Assembly: GCF_001611675.1 (NCBI RefSeq)
Contig: NZ_CP014766.1
Span: forward strand, 2,666,001 to 2,730,000
Direction of reading: 5' to 3'
Length of the DNA stretch: 64,000 bases
DNA from: Pontibacter akesuensis
GTDB taxonomy: Bacteria > Bacteroidota > Bacteroidia > Cytophagales > Hymenobacteraceae
The stretch's first letter is position 1. Each line of letters begins with the position of its first letter. Shown piece after piece: positions 55,199 to 64,000 of the stretch. Both the position numbers and the translations under genes were made by a program. The notes beneath the pieces were generated by a model. The model was given only the letters and a program-made list of their open reading frames with translations. It ran no database searches and was not told the DNA's origin.

Positions 55199-56069
55199 TT
55201 ATACATTACTATAACTGACCTTTTGCATACCATCCTGTACCCTTATCCATTATTTACCACCCTTATAGCCCCTTTCTGTCAAGTTAAAAACACTTATAAT
55301 GTTCTACAAACAAATATTATTGGAAGAACTCAACCAAAAAGGCTGAAAAGGACTAATAATACCACCCCTGCCACCCCATTTTGCCTGTATCCTCCTACCT
55401 CCCCCCATCTCTCCCTCCCCCCCCAATGTTGTAGGGGCCTCACTCATAATTCCTGACAAAATTTTTGATTTTAAATTTTCGAAAATATGTAATATTTTAT
55501 ATATTATTATAATTTAATAGAGTGTTCTGGTTTTGAAAGATCTGGCTATGTATATATTGTTAACATAGTGGTACAATCTTATCTGCTAAGGAACAAATGA
55601 ATACCTACAGTAACATAGGCTTAAAACCATAACAGTGAAAGAGGTAAACAAGCAGAGTCCTAATCAGTATCTGATTGTTAATTAGAATTTAGATGTTCAT
55701 TATGTGTAGAACCGCTTGATAACTCTAACATTTGATTTACAGAGGAAAGAGAAGATGCTAAGATATGAAGCTATGCAGATACTTAGAGTGCAGCAAAGTT
55801 AGGCTTTCATAAAGCTATTACAAGCTATAAGGGGCTAAAGTGGGAACCGAAACAGCTGTATTGAATTATAATCTAGTATCGACTATATAACTGGAAGACC
55901 ACCAAAAGTTACATAGAAAAGAAAATATAGCAAAAAGTTTGTTAAACAAGATAAGCTGCAAACCAGAAGGTGCACTGGGTTGAACCGTTGAAACAATAAA
56001 CGATTCGAGTTCTGATTTCATTCAACATAACATTATATTAAAATATATTTTTTTATATATTAGCAATGG
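55199..56069. other. AT-rich gene-free spacer with C-rich tract
   Basis: No supported gene. A pyrimidine-rich stretch with C8-type runs lies at about 55350-55430, unusual in this AT-rich region. A 77-codon frame at 55223-55456 across it is judged spurious. The rest is low-complexity A/T sequence. Confidence 0.45.
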
Positions 56070-56123
56070 TTTAAGTATCACAGCAAACCGGTACATGATG
56101 CTGTGATACTTAAATTATGTTTC
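56070..56123 (+). promoter_or_regulatory. Perfect 16-bp inverted repeat and -7-like box before the Mza-like operon
   Basis: 56070-56085 is the exact reverse complement of 56099-56114, with a 13-nt loop containing ACCGGT. Directly after it, TATGTTTC (56116-56123) is one mismatch from TAnnTTTG. The IR would cover the -33/spacer region, as an operator for a dimeric repressor. No T-tract, so not a terminator. Predicted leader to the ATG at 56188 is about 60 nt. Confidence 0.65.
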
Positions 56124-56187
56124 TCAACTAATTTATCAGAGCCCTACCAATACGACCACCAAATGAAAACTTACTTAAAGAAAGGTG

Positions 56188-57660
56188 ATGATTGATTACT
56201 CCTCTATTGAAACTACACCTGCTGAGCCAGAGGCAGGGTCTATGATTGAGACGTTCCGGGCAATAGGATATAGTCTGGAAGCTGCAATTGCAGACATTAT
56301 CGACAATTCTATATCAGGCGATGCAAAGAACATTTGGATAGACTTTGACTGGAAGGGAGCTGAAACATGGCTTTCTGTGAAGGATGATGGTCGTGGAATG
56401 AATAATGAGGAGCTGGTTCAGGCAATGCGCCCTGGGTCTCGTAATCCTAATGAAATACGTAGCAGTAAAGATCTGGGCAGATTTGGCCTGGGCTTAAAAA
56501 CAGCTTCCTTCTCTCAATGCCGCAAGTTGACTGTTATTTCCAAGAAGAGAGGTTTCAGCTCTGTTTTCTGGACATGGGATTTAGACTTTGTTCAAAAAAC
56601 CGGCAACTGGAACCTTATAAAACTGCTGCCTGCTCCCTTCACAAACAACCAGCTGAACGATGCCGAATCCGGTACCATCATTATCTGGAATGATATTGAC
56701 AGATTAGTTAAGAGCTTCAGTCAGAATGATAAGGCTGCTCTTGATAAATTCCTACAGGTAATGGAACAGGTGAAGAAACACTTGGCGATGACATTTCACA
56801 GGTTTGTTGAAAACCGTAAGATAAGCCTTTGGTTTCAACAGCGTGAAATACAGGCATGGGATCCTTTTTTAATAAATGAGCCGGCTACTCAAAAGTTTCC
56901 CGAAGAACCACTTCATAATGCTAAAATCAGGGTTCGTGGCTTTGTCCTTCCGCACAAATCAAAGTTAGCTGATATAAAATTCAGAGAGGCTGAAGGACCT
57001 AAAGGATGGAATGCACATCAAGGCTTCTACATCTATAGAAATGAGCGGCTTCTTCTGGCAGGGGATTGGCTGGGTATGTTTAGGAAAGAAGAACACCTGA
57101 AACTAGCCAGGATAATGATAGATCTGCCCAACAGCTTGGATGCTGAATGGCAGATAGACATAAAGAAATCAGTCGCAAGACCCCCATTAGTGCTGCGAGA
57201 TCAACTTAAAGCCTATGCCAGCAGAGTCAGAGCACAGGCAGTGGAAGTCTACAGACACAAGGGCAAGGTCCTGAAGAGAAAATATGCTGAAGTCCAGTTC
57301 CAGCCGGTCTGGTTGGAGAAACAGCGTCACGGGAAGCGTTTCTATTCTATAAACAGAGAGCACCCTCTATTACAACCGCATCTAAAAGCTGATAACATCA
57401 CACCACAAAGTTTCTCTGAAATTCTTAAATATATTGAAGAGACTATCCCAATACCACTGATTTCTTTAAGAGAGAATGAAGATGAGGCTGGATATTGTAG
57501 ACCTTTTGAAGGTGCAACTAATACTCTCATTGAAAGAGATGTTAAGATATTCTTTGAGTCTCTATGCCATAAAGGGAAATCTAAAGAGCAAGCGAAGGCA
57601 ATCATTTTAAATATTGAACCTTACGACCAGTACCCGGAAATTATAGCACAGCTCAACTAA
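56188..57660 (+). CDS. MORC/MutL-like GHKL ATPase of a Mza-type defence operon
   Basis: 490 residues from the ATG at 56188, preceded by AAAGGTG. GHKL ATPase: N-box LEAAIADIIDNS (about 31-42), G1 VKDDGRGM (64-71), G2 DLGRFGLGLKTAS (95-107), then an S5-type domain with GFYIYRNERLLLAGDW and a conserved Lys near 332 (DIKKSVARPP). This is the bacterial MORC-like group described as linked to restriction-type operons, where the ATPase is thought to act as a DNA-clamping gate. It lies 2 bp before the Z1 gene. Codon use and GC are lower than in the arabinan region. Distinct from housekeeping MutL: no MutL C-terminal domain. Confidence 0.88.
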   Translation: MIDYSSIETTPAEPEAGSMIETFRAIGYSLEAAIADIIDNSISGDAKNIWIDFDWKGAETWLSVKDDGRGMNNEELVQAMRPGSRNPNEIRSSKDLGRFGLGLKTASFSQCRKLTVISKKRGFSSVFWTWDLDFVQKTGNWNLIKLLPAPFTNNQLNDAESGTIIIWNDIDRLVKSFSQNDKAALDKFLQVMEQVKKHLAMTFHRFVENRKISLWFQQREIQAWDPFLINEPATQKFPEEPLHNAKIRVRGFVLPHKSKLADIKFREAEGPKGWNAHQGFYIYRNERLLLAGDWLGMFRKEEHLKLARIMIDLPNSLDAEWQIDIKKSVARPPLVLRDQLKAYASRVRAQAVEVYRHKGKVLKRKYAEVQFQPVWLEKQRHGKRFYSINREHPLLQPHLKADNITPQSFSEILKYIEETIPIPLISLRENEDEAGYCRPFEGATNTLIERDVKIFFESLCHKGKSKEQAKAIILNIEPYDQYPEIIAQLN

Positions 57661-57662
57661 GC

Positions 57663-60446
57663 ATGTTAACAAACGCGATCAAAGCAGTCAAAGCCTTACT
57701 ACCTGAATCAGGCGTAACTCCGTCTGATATAGATGAGCAAACAGACTTCATTCTAAGCAACCCAAAATTCAAAGATGTAGACAGGGATTTGCTGATCAGC
57801 GAACTCCGAAACCAGTACACAATGGTGCTGGAAGGGTTTAGGATTATTGAACTGGATGACCCGGAAAGAAGAAAGCCATGGGTAGCGTCGAAAAAAGTTC
57901 ACAGAGACAATTGGCCCTTTTGGTTAAGGTACAAGAACTATTTGATGTATAACAAGGGATTCGCTCCTTCCCTGATTGATGAGCTTGATAGACTGACGGA
58001 TCGAATCCTAGACGGACTTTTTGACCCTACCTCTGACATCGGTTTCGATAAAAAAGGCTTGGTTGTTGGCCAGGTACAGTCAGGTAAAACATCTAACTAT
58101 ACTGGATTGATAAGCAAAGCCGCTGACGCAGGTTATAACCTGATCATCGTTTTGGCAGGTCTCCATAATAACCTCCGCTCGCAAACTCAGCTTAGAATCG
58201 ATGAAGGGTTCCTGGGCTTTGATACGCAGTACCAGAGAGCTTTTAATACTGGAAGGCATCTGATCGGAGTTGGTGTAGGTAACTCTGCGCAGCCGGCCCA
58301 CTCTATCACTGACAGTAGCGAAAAAGGAGATTTTTCAACCAGAACTGCCGGTGTAAGCTTCAACACGAAAGAGCCAATTATTGCTGTTGTTAAAAAGAAC
58401 TCATCAGTACTAAAAAAGCTCTATCAGTGGTTACATAATCATTCCTCTGAAGTAGGAGGGAAGAGGTTAATTCAGGACAAAACCTTATTGGTTATCGATG
58501 ATGAAGCTGATAACGCCTCAATCAATACTAAGAAGAATCCTGAAGAAAGAACAACTATCAACAATGCGATAAGGCAGGTGCTCGACCTGTTTTCTAAAAA
58601 TGCTTATGTGGGTTATACAGCTACCCCTTTTGCAAACATTTTTATTCCATCGACGGAAAGAGATAACCTTTTTCCACGTGATTTTATAGTCAATATACCA
58701 CCTCCTCCCTCTTATATTGGCCCGGAAAAGGTATTTGGGTTTGATTTTTATGAGGATGATACAGACACTCCACATTCTGTGCTTCCAATTGTAAATCGAA
58801 TAGATTCTACATTAGAAGATAAAACAGAATTAGAACTGTTCATTCCTTCCGGTCATAAGATGGATGATCCCAAACCGACTTCTATACCTGAGTCTTTAAG
58901 AACGGCTATTAAATGTTTTATCCTAACCTGTGCAGTACGAAAGCTAAGAGGTCAGAAAAAAGAACATAACTCTATGCTAGTACATGTTACCAGATTCAAG
59001 AAGTGGCAGTTTCAGATTAAGAAGTTAGTAGAGGAGGAATTCAACTTTTATAAAAATGGAATTGACCTTAATATCCCATCTATTATTGCCGAATTAAGGC
59101 AAGCGTTTGAGCAAGACTCTCCTCACTACTGCTCATACATTACTACAACACAGAAGGTGTTAAATTCTCCTTTCAAAGATCTTGATCCAAATATAAAACT
59201 GCACTCTTGGGAGGACGTTGAGCCATTTCTGTATGAAGCCGTCATAAACACCAGAGTAAAGGAGATAAATGGAGGCTCTGGTGAAGCTCTTGACTATTAT
59301 GAAAACAAGGATTTAGGGCTATCAGTGATAGCTATTGGTGGTGATAAATTATCAAGAGGTTTGACTTTAGAAGGTCTTTCTGTAAGCTATTATCTTAGGG
59401 CATCGAAGATGTATGATACCTTAATGCAAATGGGTAGGTGGTTTGGCTATAGGCATGGATATGCAGACCTGTGTAGGTTGTTCACCACAGGAGAACTCAA
59501 TGAGTGGTTCTGCCATATTACAAGAGCTACTCAGGAGCTAAGAGATGAGTTTGACTACATGGCCAATACAGCCGGATCCTCTCCGGAAAAATATGCTGTT
59601 AAGGTTCGTACTCACCCAGGCGTATTACAAATTTCAGCCTCAAATAAAATTCGCTCGGCTGTTCCCATTGAAATTTCCTGGGCAGGCAGGCTTGTAGAGT
59701 CGTATGAGCTTGTAAAAGATTATGATATAAACAGTACGAATCTTCTGCAAGCATCAAAACTTTATGAATCATTAATCTTAGGAAGATACGAAACAAAGAC
59801 AAAAACAGGAGATACAAAAATCTGGTATGATGTTCCTCCTGATTTAGTTCTTTCATTCTTTGATGGCTTCAGGGTTGTGGAAAATCTGAAAGCTTATAAT
59901 CCTGAAAATCTGAGCAAATTCATTAACCAGCAAATAAAGAATAAAGAATTAACACACTGGAGGGTGGCATTTATGTCAAAGAGTAAACCTTCCAAACCTT
60001 ACGCTTTAAATGATTTGAACGTTGGTCTTTTTGTGCGTAATGAAGCCGATCCTAATAATCACAATGTATACTATATTAGGAAGTCTCACATAATAGACAA
60101 GAAACATGAATCTATTGATTTAGAGGCTGAAGAGTATGACAAAGCATTACGACTGACAGAAGAGGAGTGGGAAAACAAGAAGAAGAAAGGGAAGCCACAG
60201 AGCCCTTCAGGTGAAATAGTTAGAAATGAAATAAGAAGTCCAGAGAACCCACTTTTAATGCTTTACTTTCTGGATCCTGACGGAACATCTGATTGCAGAG
60301 AATGGGATATTCCTATTATTGGTTATGCAATCAGTTTCCCCAGGAGCAACTACTACGAACCAGTTACTTATGCAGTCAACTCAACTTTGCTTCCCTATTT
60401 TGATATAGAAACTAACACCCTTGATTTTGATGAGGACGAAGATTGA
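57663..60446 (+). CDS. Z1-domain helicase/ATPase (Mza-type)
   Basis: 927 residues, normal for Z1 proteins. Walker A GQVQSGKT (136-143), Walker B DDEAD (279-283), helicase motif III-like YTATPFA (about 318-324), then the Z1 domain proper (about 390-680) with AIGGDKLSRGLTLEG and the Arg-bearing QMGRWFGYRHGYADLCRLF (about 588-606). Z1 proteins are SF2-related ATPases described with MORC ATPases and PD-(D/E)XK nucleases; they probably remodel or translocate on DNA. The stop overlaps the next gene by 17 bp, and the previous gene ends 2 bp upstream, so the four genes form one coupled operon. Confidence 0.92.
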   Translation: MLTNAIKAVKALLPESGVTPSDIDEQTDFILSNPKFKDVDRDLLISELRNQYTMVLEGFRIIELDDPERRKPWVASKKVHRDNWPFWLRYKNYLMYNKGFAPSLIDELDRLTDRILDGLFDPTSDIGFDKKGLVVGQVQSGKTSNYTGLISKAADAGYNLIIVLAGLHNNLRSQTQLRIDEGFLGFDTQYQRAFNTGRHLIGVGVGNSAQPAHSITDSSEKGDFSTRTAGVSFNTKEPIIAVVKKNSSVLKKLYQWLHNHSSEVGGKRLIQDKTLLVIDDEADNASINTKKNPEERTTINNAIRQVLDLFSKNAYVGYTATPFANIFIPSTERDNLFPRDFIVNIPPPPSYIGPEKVFGFDFYEDDTDTPHSVLPIVNRIDSTLEDKTELELFIPSGHKMDDPKPTSIPESLRTAIKCFILTCAVRKLRGQKKEHNSMLVHVTRFKKWQFQIKKLVEEEFNFYKNGIDLNIPSIIAELRQAFEQDSPHYCSYITTTQKVLNSPFKDLDPNIKLHSWEDVEPFLYEAVINTRVKEINGGSGEALDYYENKDLGLSVIAIGGDKLSRGLTLEGLSVSYYLRASKMYDTLMQMGRWFGYRHGYADLCRLFTTGELNEWFCHITRATQELRDEFDYMANTAGSSPEKYAVKVRTHPGVLQISASNKIRSAVPIEISWAGRLVESYELVKDYDINSTNLLQASKLYESLILGRYETKTKTGDTKIWYDVPPDLVLSFFDGFRVVENLKAYNPENLSKFINQQIKNKELTHWRVAFMSKSKPSKPYALNDLNVGLFVRNEADPNNHNVYYIRKSHIIDKKHESIDLEAEEYDKALRLTEEEWENKKKKGKPQSPSGEIVRNEIRSPENPLLMLYFLDPDGTSDCREWDIPIIGYAISFPRSNYYEPVTYAVNSTLLPYFDIETNTLDFDEDED

Positions 60447-61428
60447 TATTATCTGGGAGGAGCTTGAAAAAACCGAGCTGTCTCCTTACCCCGTCCTGAT
60501 GCGTGGATATCCGGGTAAAGTTTTGGCAGAAGTTTACATTGGTTTAAAGGTGCATGATAGCCAAAGATGTTTGGCTGTACATCTTGATAACGCCAGTCTT
60601 TCTCAGGTGAGAAGTTTGGGAGAACTTGAGGATATAAAGTTTGAGGTCTTTCTTGATACAAAGAATAAGTCAAAGGTATATCTGCTAATACTGCTTTTAG
60701 AGCCCACCTTAAAAGAAATTTTCTCTACCCTCTGTGAAGATCTTATTGCCAGCATATCAGGCATCAAAGATGAGAGGAGATTGGTAAGAGGCTTAGTTAG
60801 CCGGTTAGAAAAATGGGTTTCTCTCTTTATTAAAGCAAAGTCTCCAGGGCTTTCACAAGAGGCACAGCTGGGCCTTTACGGTGAGCTTTACTTTTTAAGG
60901 AAATGGCTCTTGCAATCTAATGAGAGGGAGAAATGCCTAAAAGCTTGGGTAGGTGTGGAAAAAGCTGTTAGGGATTTTCAGTTTGGAGATTGGGCACTGG
61001 AGGTAAAGGCCAGCCATGGCAACAACCATCAGAAGATCCATATTAGTAGTGAAAGACAGTTAGATACAAGTAATCTTCGCAACCTGTATCTGTTTCATTT
61101 GTCGCTAGATGTACGGCAGGAGTCAGGTGAAACGCTCAACAGTATTGTTGATTCTATTGTTGAAATACTAACAGAGGATTACGTACTCTGGTCTCTTTTT
61201 CAAATTAAATTAGTAGAGGCCGGTTATATAGCTCAGCATCGGGAACAGTACACAAAAAAAGGGTACTATACCAGGAATGAAGCTTTTTATGAAGTGAAGG
61301 ATGCTTTCCCTCGCATCGAAGAAAAAGATCTTAGGGAAGGGGTAGGGGACGTGAAATACACAATTATTAGCAGCGACTGTAGCTTTTACTCTGTAGATGA
61401 AGTCCAAGTATATCAAAACATAAACTGA
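60430..61428 (+). CDS. DUF4420 PD-(D/E)XK nuclease-like protein (Mza-type)
   Basis: 332 residues from the ATG at 60430, inside the end of the Z1 gene. The family motif is seen in order: LGLYGELYFLRKW (about 154-166), AWVG and RDFQFGDWALEVKAS, giving Asp187, Glu191 and Lys193 as D-x3-E-x-K, followed by KIHISSERQL. This is the PF14390-type PD-(D/E)XK fold; probable DNA cleavage component. Metal-binding residues appear intact. AIPR follows after 1 bp. Confidence 0.87.
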   Translation: MRTKIDIIWEELEKTELSPYPVLMRGYPGKVLAEVYIGLKVHDSQRCLAVHLDNASLSQVRSLGELEDIKFEVFLDTKNKSKVYLLILLLEPTLKEIFSTLCEDLIASISGIKDERRLVRGLVSRLEKWVSLFIKAKSPGLSQEAQLGLYGELYFLRKWLLQSNEREKCLKAWVGVEKAVRDFQFGDWALEVKASHGNNHQKIHISSERQLDTSNLRNLYLFHLSLDVRQESGETLNSIVDSIVEILTEDYVLWSLFQIKLVEAGYIAQHREQYTKKGYYTRNEAFYEVKDAFPRIEEKDLREGVGDVKYTIISSDCSFYSVDEVQVYQNIN

Positions 61429-61429
61429 T

Positions 61430-63781
61430 ATGGCAAATAGTCTGGAGAATCTGGAACTTAATAAGTTTTATCACAACATTCAGCAGGATATCAGATCTGC
61501 TCAACTTGCAGAGGAGGAAGGTGGTGCCCTTGAACAGATATTCACTCAGGTTGCTGTAGATCTTCTGTCTGATGCCGGGGAGACAGAGAATGCCCGTGTC
61601 TCTTATGATGAGAAAGTATTAAGGACGGGAGTCCAGCATAAAATAAATGCCTATGCATTATCTGACAATTATGAAACGCTGGATCTCTTTATAACAGTAT
61701 ATAATGGCACAGATGATTACCTGAGAGTTTTTAAAGATGAAGTAGATAAAGCAGCCAAAAGAATCACTAATTTCTTCCGGAATGCAGTTTATAAAGATTA
61801 TGTTAATGAAATAGAGGAATCTTCCGAAATCTTTGATCTGGCTCATACTTTAAGCGATTCGCATGAGTTGAAGGACGGACTGGTACGGGTTAATGCGTTT
61901 ATCCTTACAGACGGAATCTATCCTGGAGATAGTCTTCCAGATCAGATGGTATCGGGTTACCCCATTTACTATAGAGTAATAGATCTAAATTATCTCTATA
62001 ACATATCCGAAAGGTCACATGTCCCTATAGAAATAAACTTCAAGGAAGATGGATTTCAGGTGCCGTGCATATTCTCCCCATCTGAAAATGATGAATATCA
62101 GTCGTATTTAGCTATTATATCCGGCGAGGCGTTAGTTAATATTTATGAAAGGTTTGGGTCCCGTTTACTGGAGCAAAATGTCAGATCGTTTCTTCAGTTC
62201 ACGGGTAAAATCAACAAAGGTATTCGTAAGACAATCCAGAATGAGCCACACATGTTCCTCGCATTCAATAATGGATTGGCTGCAACTGCGGAAGAAATTC
62301 TGATAGAACCTTTACCTGATGGAACAGGGAATTCCGTGACATGGGTAAAGGATTTGCAGATAGTAAATGGTGGGCAGACAACCGCTTCAATATACCATAC
62401 ATGGAAAAAAGACAAAGCAGATGTCTCCGGTATATTCGTGCAGGTAAAACTGAATGTGATAAAGAACAAAGAGAACTTTAATAATGTTGTTTCACGCATT
62501 GCTGAGTATGCAAATACGCAAAATAAAATCTCAGTATCCGACCTAAGTTCCAATAGTGAAAATCATATCCTGCTTGAAAAGCTGTCCCGCACCATATGGG
62601 CACCACCTGTATCCGGCAGAACTCAACAAACAAGGTGGTTCTATGATAGGGCCAGAGGACAGTATAAAACCGCAATGCTTAAGGAAGGGTTTACCAAAGC
62701 TAAGAGAAAGGCTTTTGAGCTGAAGAATCCTAAACAGCAGGTTTTTACCAAAGAGGATCTGGCAAAATATGTAAACACATATCAGGAATTATATGACGGG
62801 AAAAAGCTGGTAATTGGGCCACATTATGTTGTCAGGGGAAATCAAAAGAACTACGTTCAGTTCATCAACTATAATTTCAGCAAAAGACCAGACAATATAT
62901 TTTTTGAGGATGCTATTGCTAAAGCCATTCTTTTCAGGTCGGCAGAAAAGGTGTATGGGGTAAAACCTAATGCCATTGGTGATATGAGATATGTTACAGT
63001 CCCTTATTCTATTGCTTGGCTTGGCTATAGGTTACAATATAGGTTAGACCTGTACGCCATCTGGAAAGCACAAAGTATCAGTGACACCCTTCGGGAAAAG
63101 CTTCGGGAAATAATGGTATGTGTGGAGACCTACATCAAGTCTAATGCTCCGGGGTCTCTTTATGGTGAATGGGCTAAAAAGGAAGATTGTTGGAACTCTG
63201 TAAAGCAGCAGGAGTTCGATATTTCCTTTGATAGCATTAATAGTGATTTAGAATTAAAAAATCAGAATCATAAAAGAATAAAAGTATCAGAGGATGAAAC
63301 CCGTTTAGCTGAGGTAGAAGCTCTTCAGGAAAGGCTAAAATCTGTACATCCTAAGACATGGGAGAAAATAGAGCAGTGGGGTAAGGCAACCGGTAAACTT
63401 TCCCCATACCAACGTAATATGGCTCGAACTATCGGAATGAATTCCAGCAGAAACAGAGGGTTGAGCGAGATTGAATATAATAATGGTCAAAATATATTAG
63501 ATACAGCCATCGAAGAAGCATCTGAGATATTCTTTGATATGGAAGATCTTTTTGCTGATGATGTAAATGCTGTAGAGACTAAGCACGTTATAACTATTGA
63601 GCTTATCCAAGAAGTTGTTAAGTGGGATAAGAAAAACAAAAAGCTTCGTGACTTCGAATATCGCTTTATGGCTGATTTAGCCGAGGGTAAGAAAACTCTA
63701 ACGGAAAGGAATACTTTATTAGCAATCCGAAACTATGAAAAAGCCACAAAGTGTGGCTTCGAAATATGTAAAATAGTTTAA
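61430..63781 (+). CDS. AIPR (abortive infection phage resistance) protein (Mza-type)
   Basis: 783 residues. The AIPR family core is clear: MFLAFNNGLAATAEE (about 277-291), DLQIVNGGQTTASIYHTW (about 306-323), YANTQNKISVSDLSSN (about 361-376) and IWAPP. AIPR proteins have an N-terminal nuclease-like region (LDLFITVYNG, about 82-91) and are linked to abortive infection. It is the last gene of the operon and ends the coding content of the window; no methyltransferase or Vsr nuclease follows within 219 bp. Confidence 0.9.
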   Translation: MANSLENLELNKFYHNIQQDIRSAQLAEEEGGALEQIFTQVAVDLLSDAGETENARVSYDEKVLRTGVQHKINAYALSDNYETLDLFITVYNGTDDYLRVFKDEVDKAAKRITNFFRNAVYKDYVNEIEESSEIFDLAHTLSDSHELKDGLVRVNAFILTDGIYPGDSLPDQMVSGYPIYYRVIDLNYLYNISERSHVPIEINFKEDGFQVPCIFSPSENDEYQSYLAIISGEALVNIYERFGSRLLEQNVRSFLQFTGKINKGIRKTIQNEPHMFLAFNNGLAATAEEILIEPLPDGTGNSVTWVKDLQIVNGGQTTASIYHTWKKDKADVSGIFVQVKLNVIKNKENFNNVVSRIAEYANTQNKISVSDLSSNSENHILLEKLSRTIWAPPVSGRTQQTRWFYDRARGQYKTAMLKEGFTKAKRKAFELKNPKQQVFTKEDLAKYVNTYQELYDGKKLVIGPHYVVRGNQKNYVQFINYNFSKRPDNIFFEDAIAKAILFRSAEKVYGVKPNAIGDMRYVTVPYSIAWLGYRLQYRLDLYAIWKAQSISDTLREKLREIMVCVETYIKSNAPGSLYGEWAKKEDCWNSVKQQEFDISFDSINSDLELKNQNHKRIKVSEDETRLAEVEALQERLKSVHPKTWEKIEQWGKATGKLSPYQRNMARTIGMNSSRNRGLSEIEYNNGQNILDTAIEEASEIFFDMEDLFADDVNAVETKHVITIELIQEVVKWDKKNKKLRDFEYRFMADLAEGKKTLTERNTLLAIRNYEKATKCGFEICKIV

Positions 63782-64000
63782 TGATTTTTTAAAGAAGACA
63801 TAAGCCTCAGCGAAACTTAAAAAAGATATAACAGGGGACTCTATAAGCCTCTATTATATGAAACTAAAAGAACTTATGTGAAACAGGTGCTAATGGTTGC
63901 TCCAAAGTAATATGGCAGCTGCAGTTTTTCCGAACACGTGTACGAGCAGGCCTTTAACCGAACTGACTTTAGAGGCGTTTTTTAGTTTGTGTTTTCTCTT
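63782..64000. other. End-of-window spacer
   Basis: No gene seen; AT-rich to about 63920, then higher GC. ACTTATGTGA at 63871-63880 resembles the complement of part of the 22-bp repeat at the left boundary, but only over 9 bases. Confidence 0.35.

Noticed and set aside
55223..55456. 77-codon frame across the C-rich tract
   Set aside because: Composition follows low-complexity DNA (Pro/Thr-rich) and there is no plausible start signal.

Overview
The window looks like chromosomal DNA of a Bacteroidota bacterium, most likely an environmental Cytophagales/Hymenobacteraceae (Pontibacter-like) organism. This is an inference from SusC/SusD pairs, Bacteroidota-type -7 boxes (TAnnTTTG), the scarcity of Shine-Dalgarno sequences, lipoprotein signal peptides on polysaccharide-degrading enzymes, and protein family content. 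No rRNA, tRNA, integrase or insertion sequence was recognised.

Layout. (1) 1-3.6 kb: housekeeping genes, namely the 3' part of recQ, purD, and a convergent bacilliredoxin gene, with clear hairpin terminators. (2) 3.9-46.05 kb: one large arabinan/arabinose utilisation region, almost entirely on the + strand. It carries two GH51 and six GH43 enzymes, a probable GH93 exo-arabinanase, a DUF2961/GH172 protein, GH2, GH97 and GH127 enzymes, one SusC/SusD pair, a secreted aldose 1-epimerase, a Na+/sugar symporter, araB-araD-araA, a Nudix-fold AraR regulator, and a galK-galT pair with a divergent HAD phosphatase. Secreted endo- and exo-enzymes would cut arabinan and side chains, SusCD imports oligosaccharides, periplasmic enzymes finish to monosaccharides, the symporter imports arabinose, and AraA/B/D feed xylulose 5-phosphate to the pentose phosphate pathway; galactose from side chains would go through GalM/GalK/GalT. 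A shared 17-nt inverted-repeat-like motif (RTGTCAWWTTAACACTT) lies in front of GH51, GH51, GH97, araB, probably araA and perhaps the symporter gene, and is the candidate AraR operator.

(3) 46.05-64 kb: a visibly AT-richer accessory (defence) island. On the - strand are a Schlafen/RecG-type GHKL ATPase regulator, a solitary right-hand-fold (Pol A/T7 RNAP-like) polymerase relative with an N-terminal winged helix, and a tight three-gene operon: alpha/beta hydrolase, caspase-like peptidase, and an unrecognised protein with a C-terminal helix-turn-helix. On the + strand is a four-gene operon: MORC/MutL-like GHKL ATPase, Z1-domain helicase/ATPase, DUF4420 PD-(D/E)XK nuclease, AIPR protein. It matches the described Mza-type defence system (MutL-Z1-DUF-AIPR) but has no methyltransferase in the window. 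It is preceded by a perfect 16-bp inverted repeat abutting a candidate promoter. The hydrolase-caspase-HTH operon is the best candidate in this window for an undescribed system.
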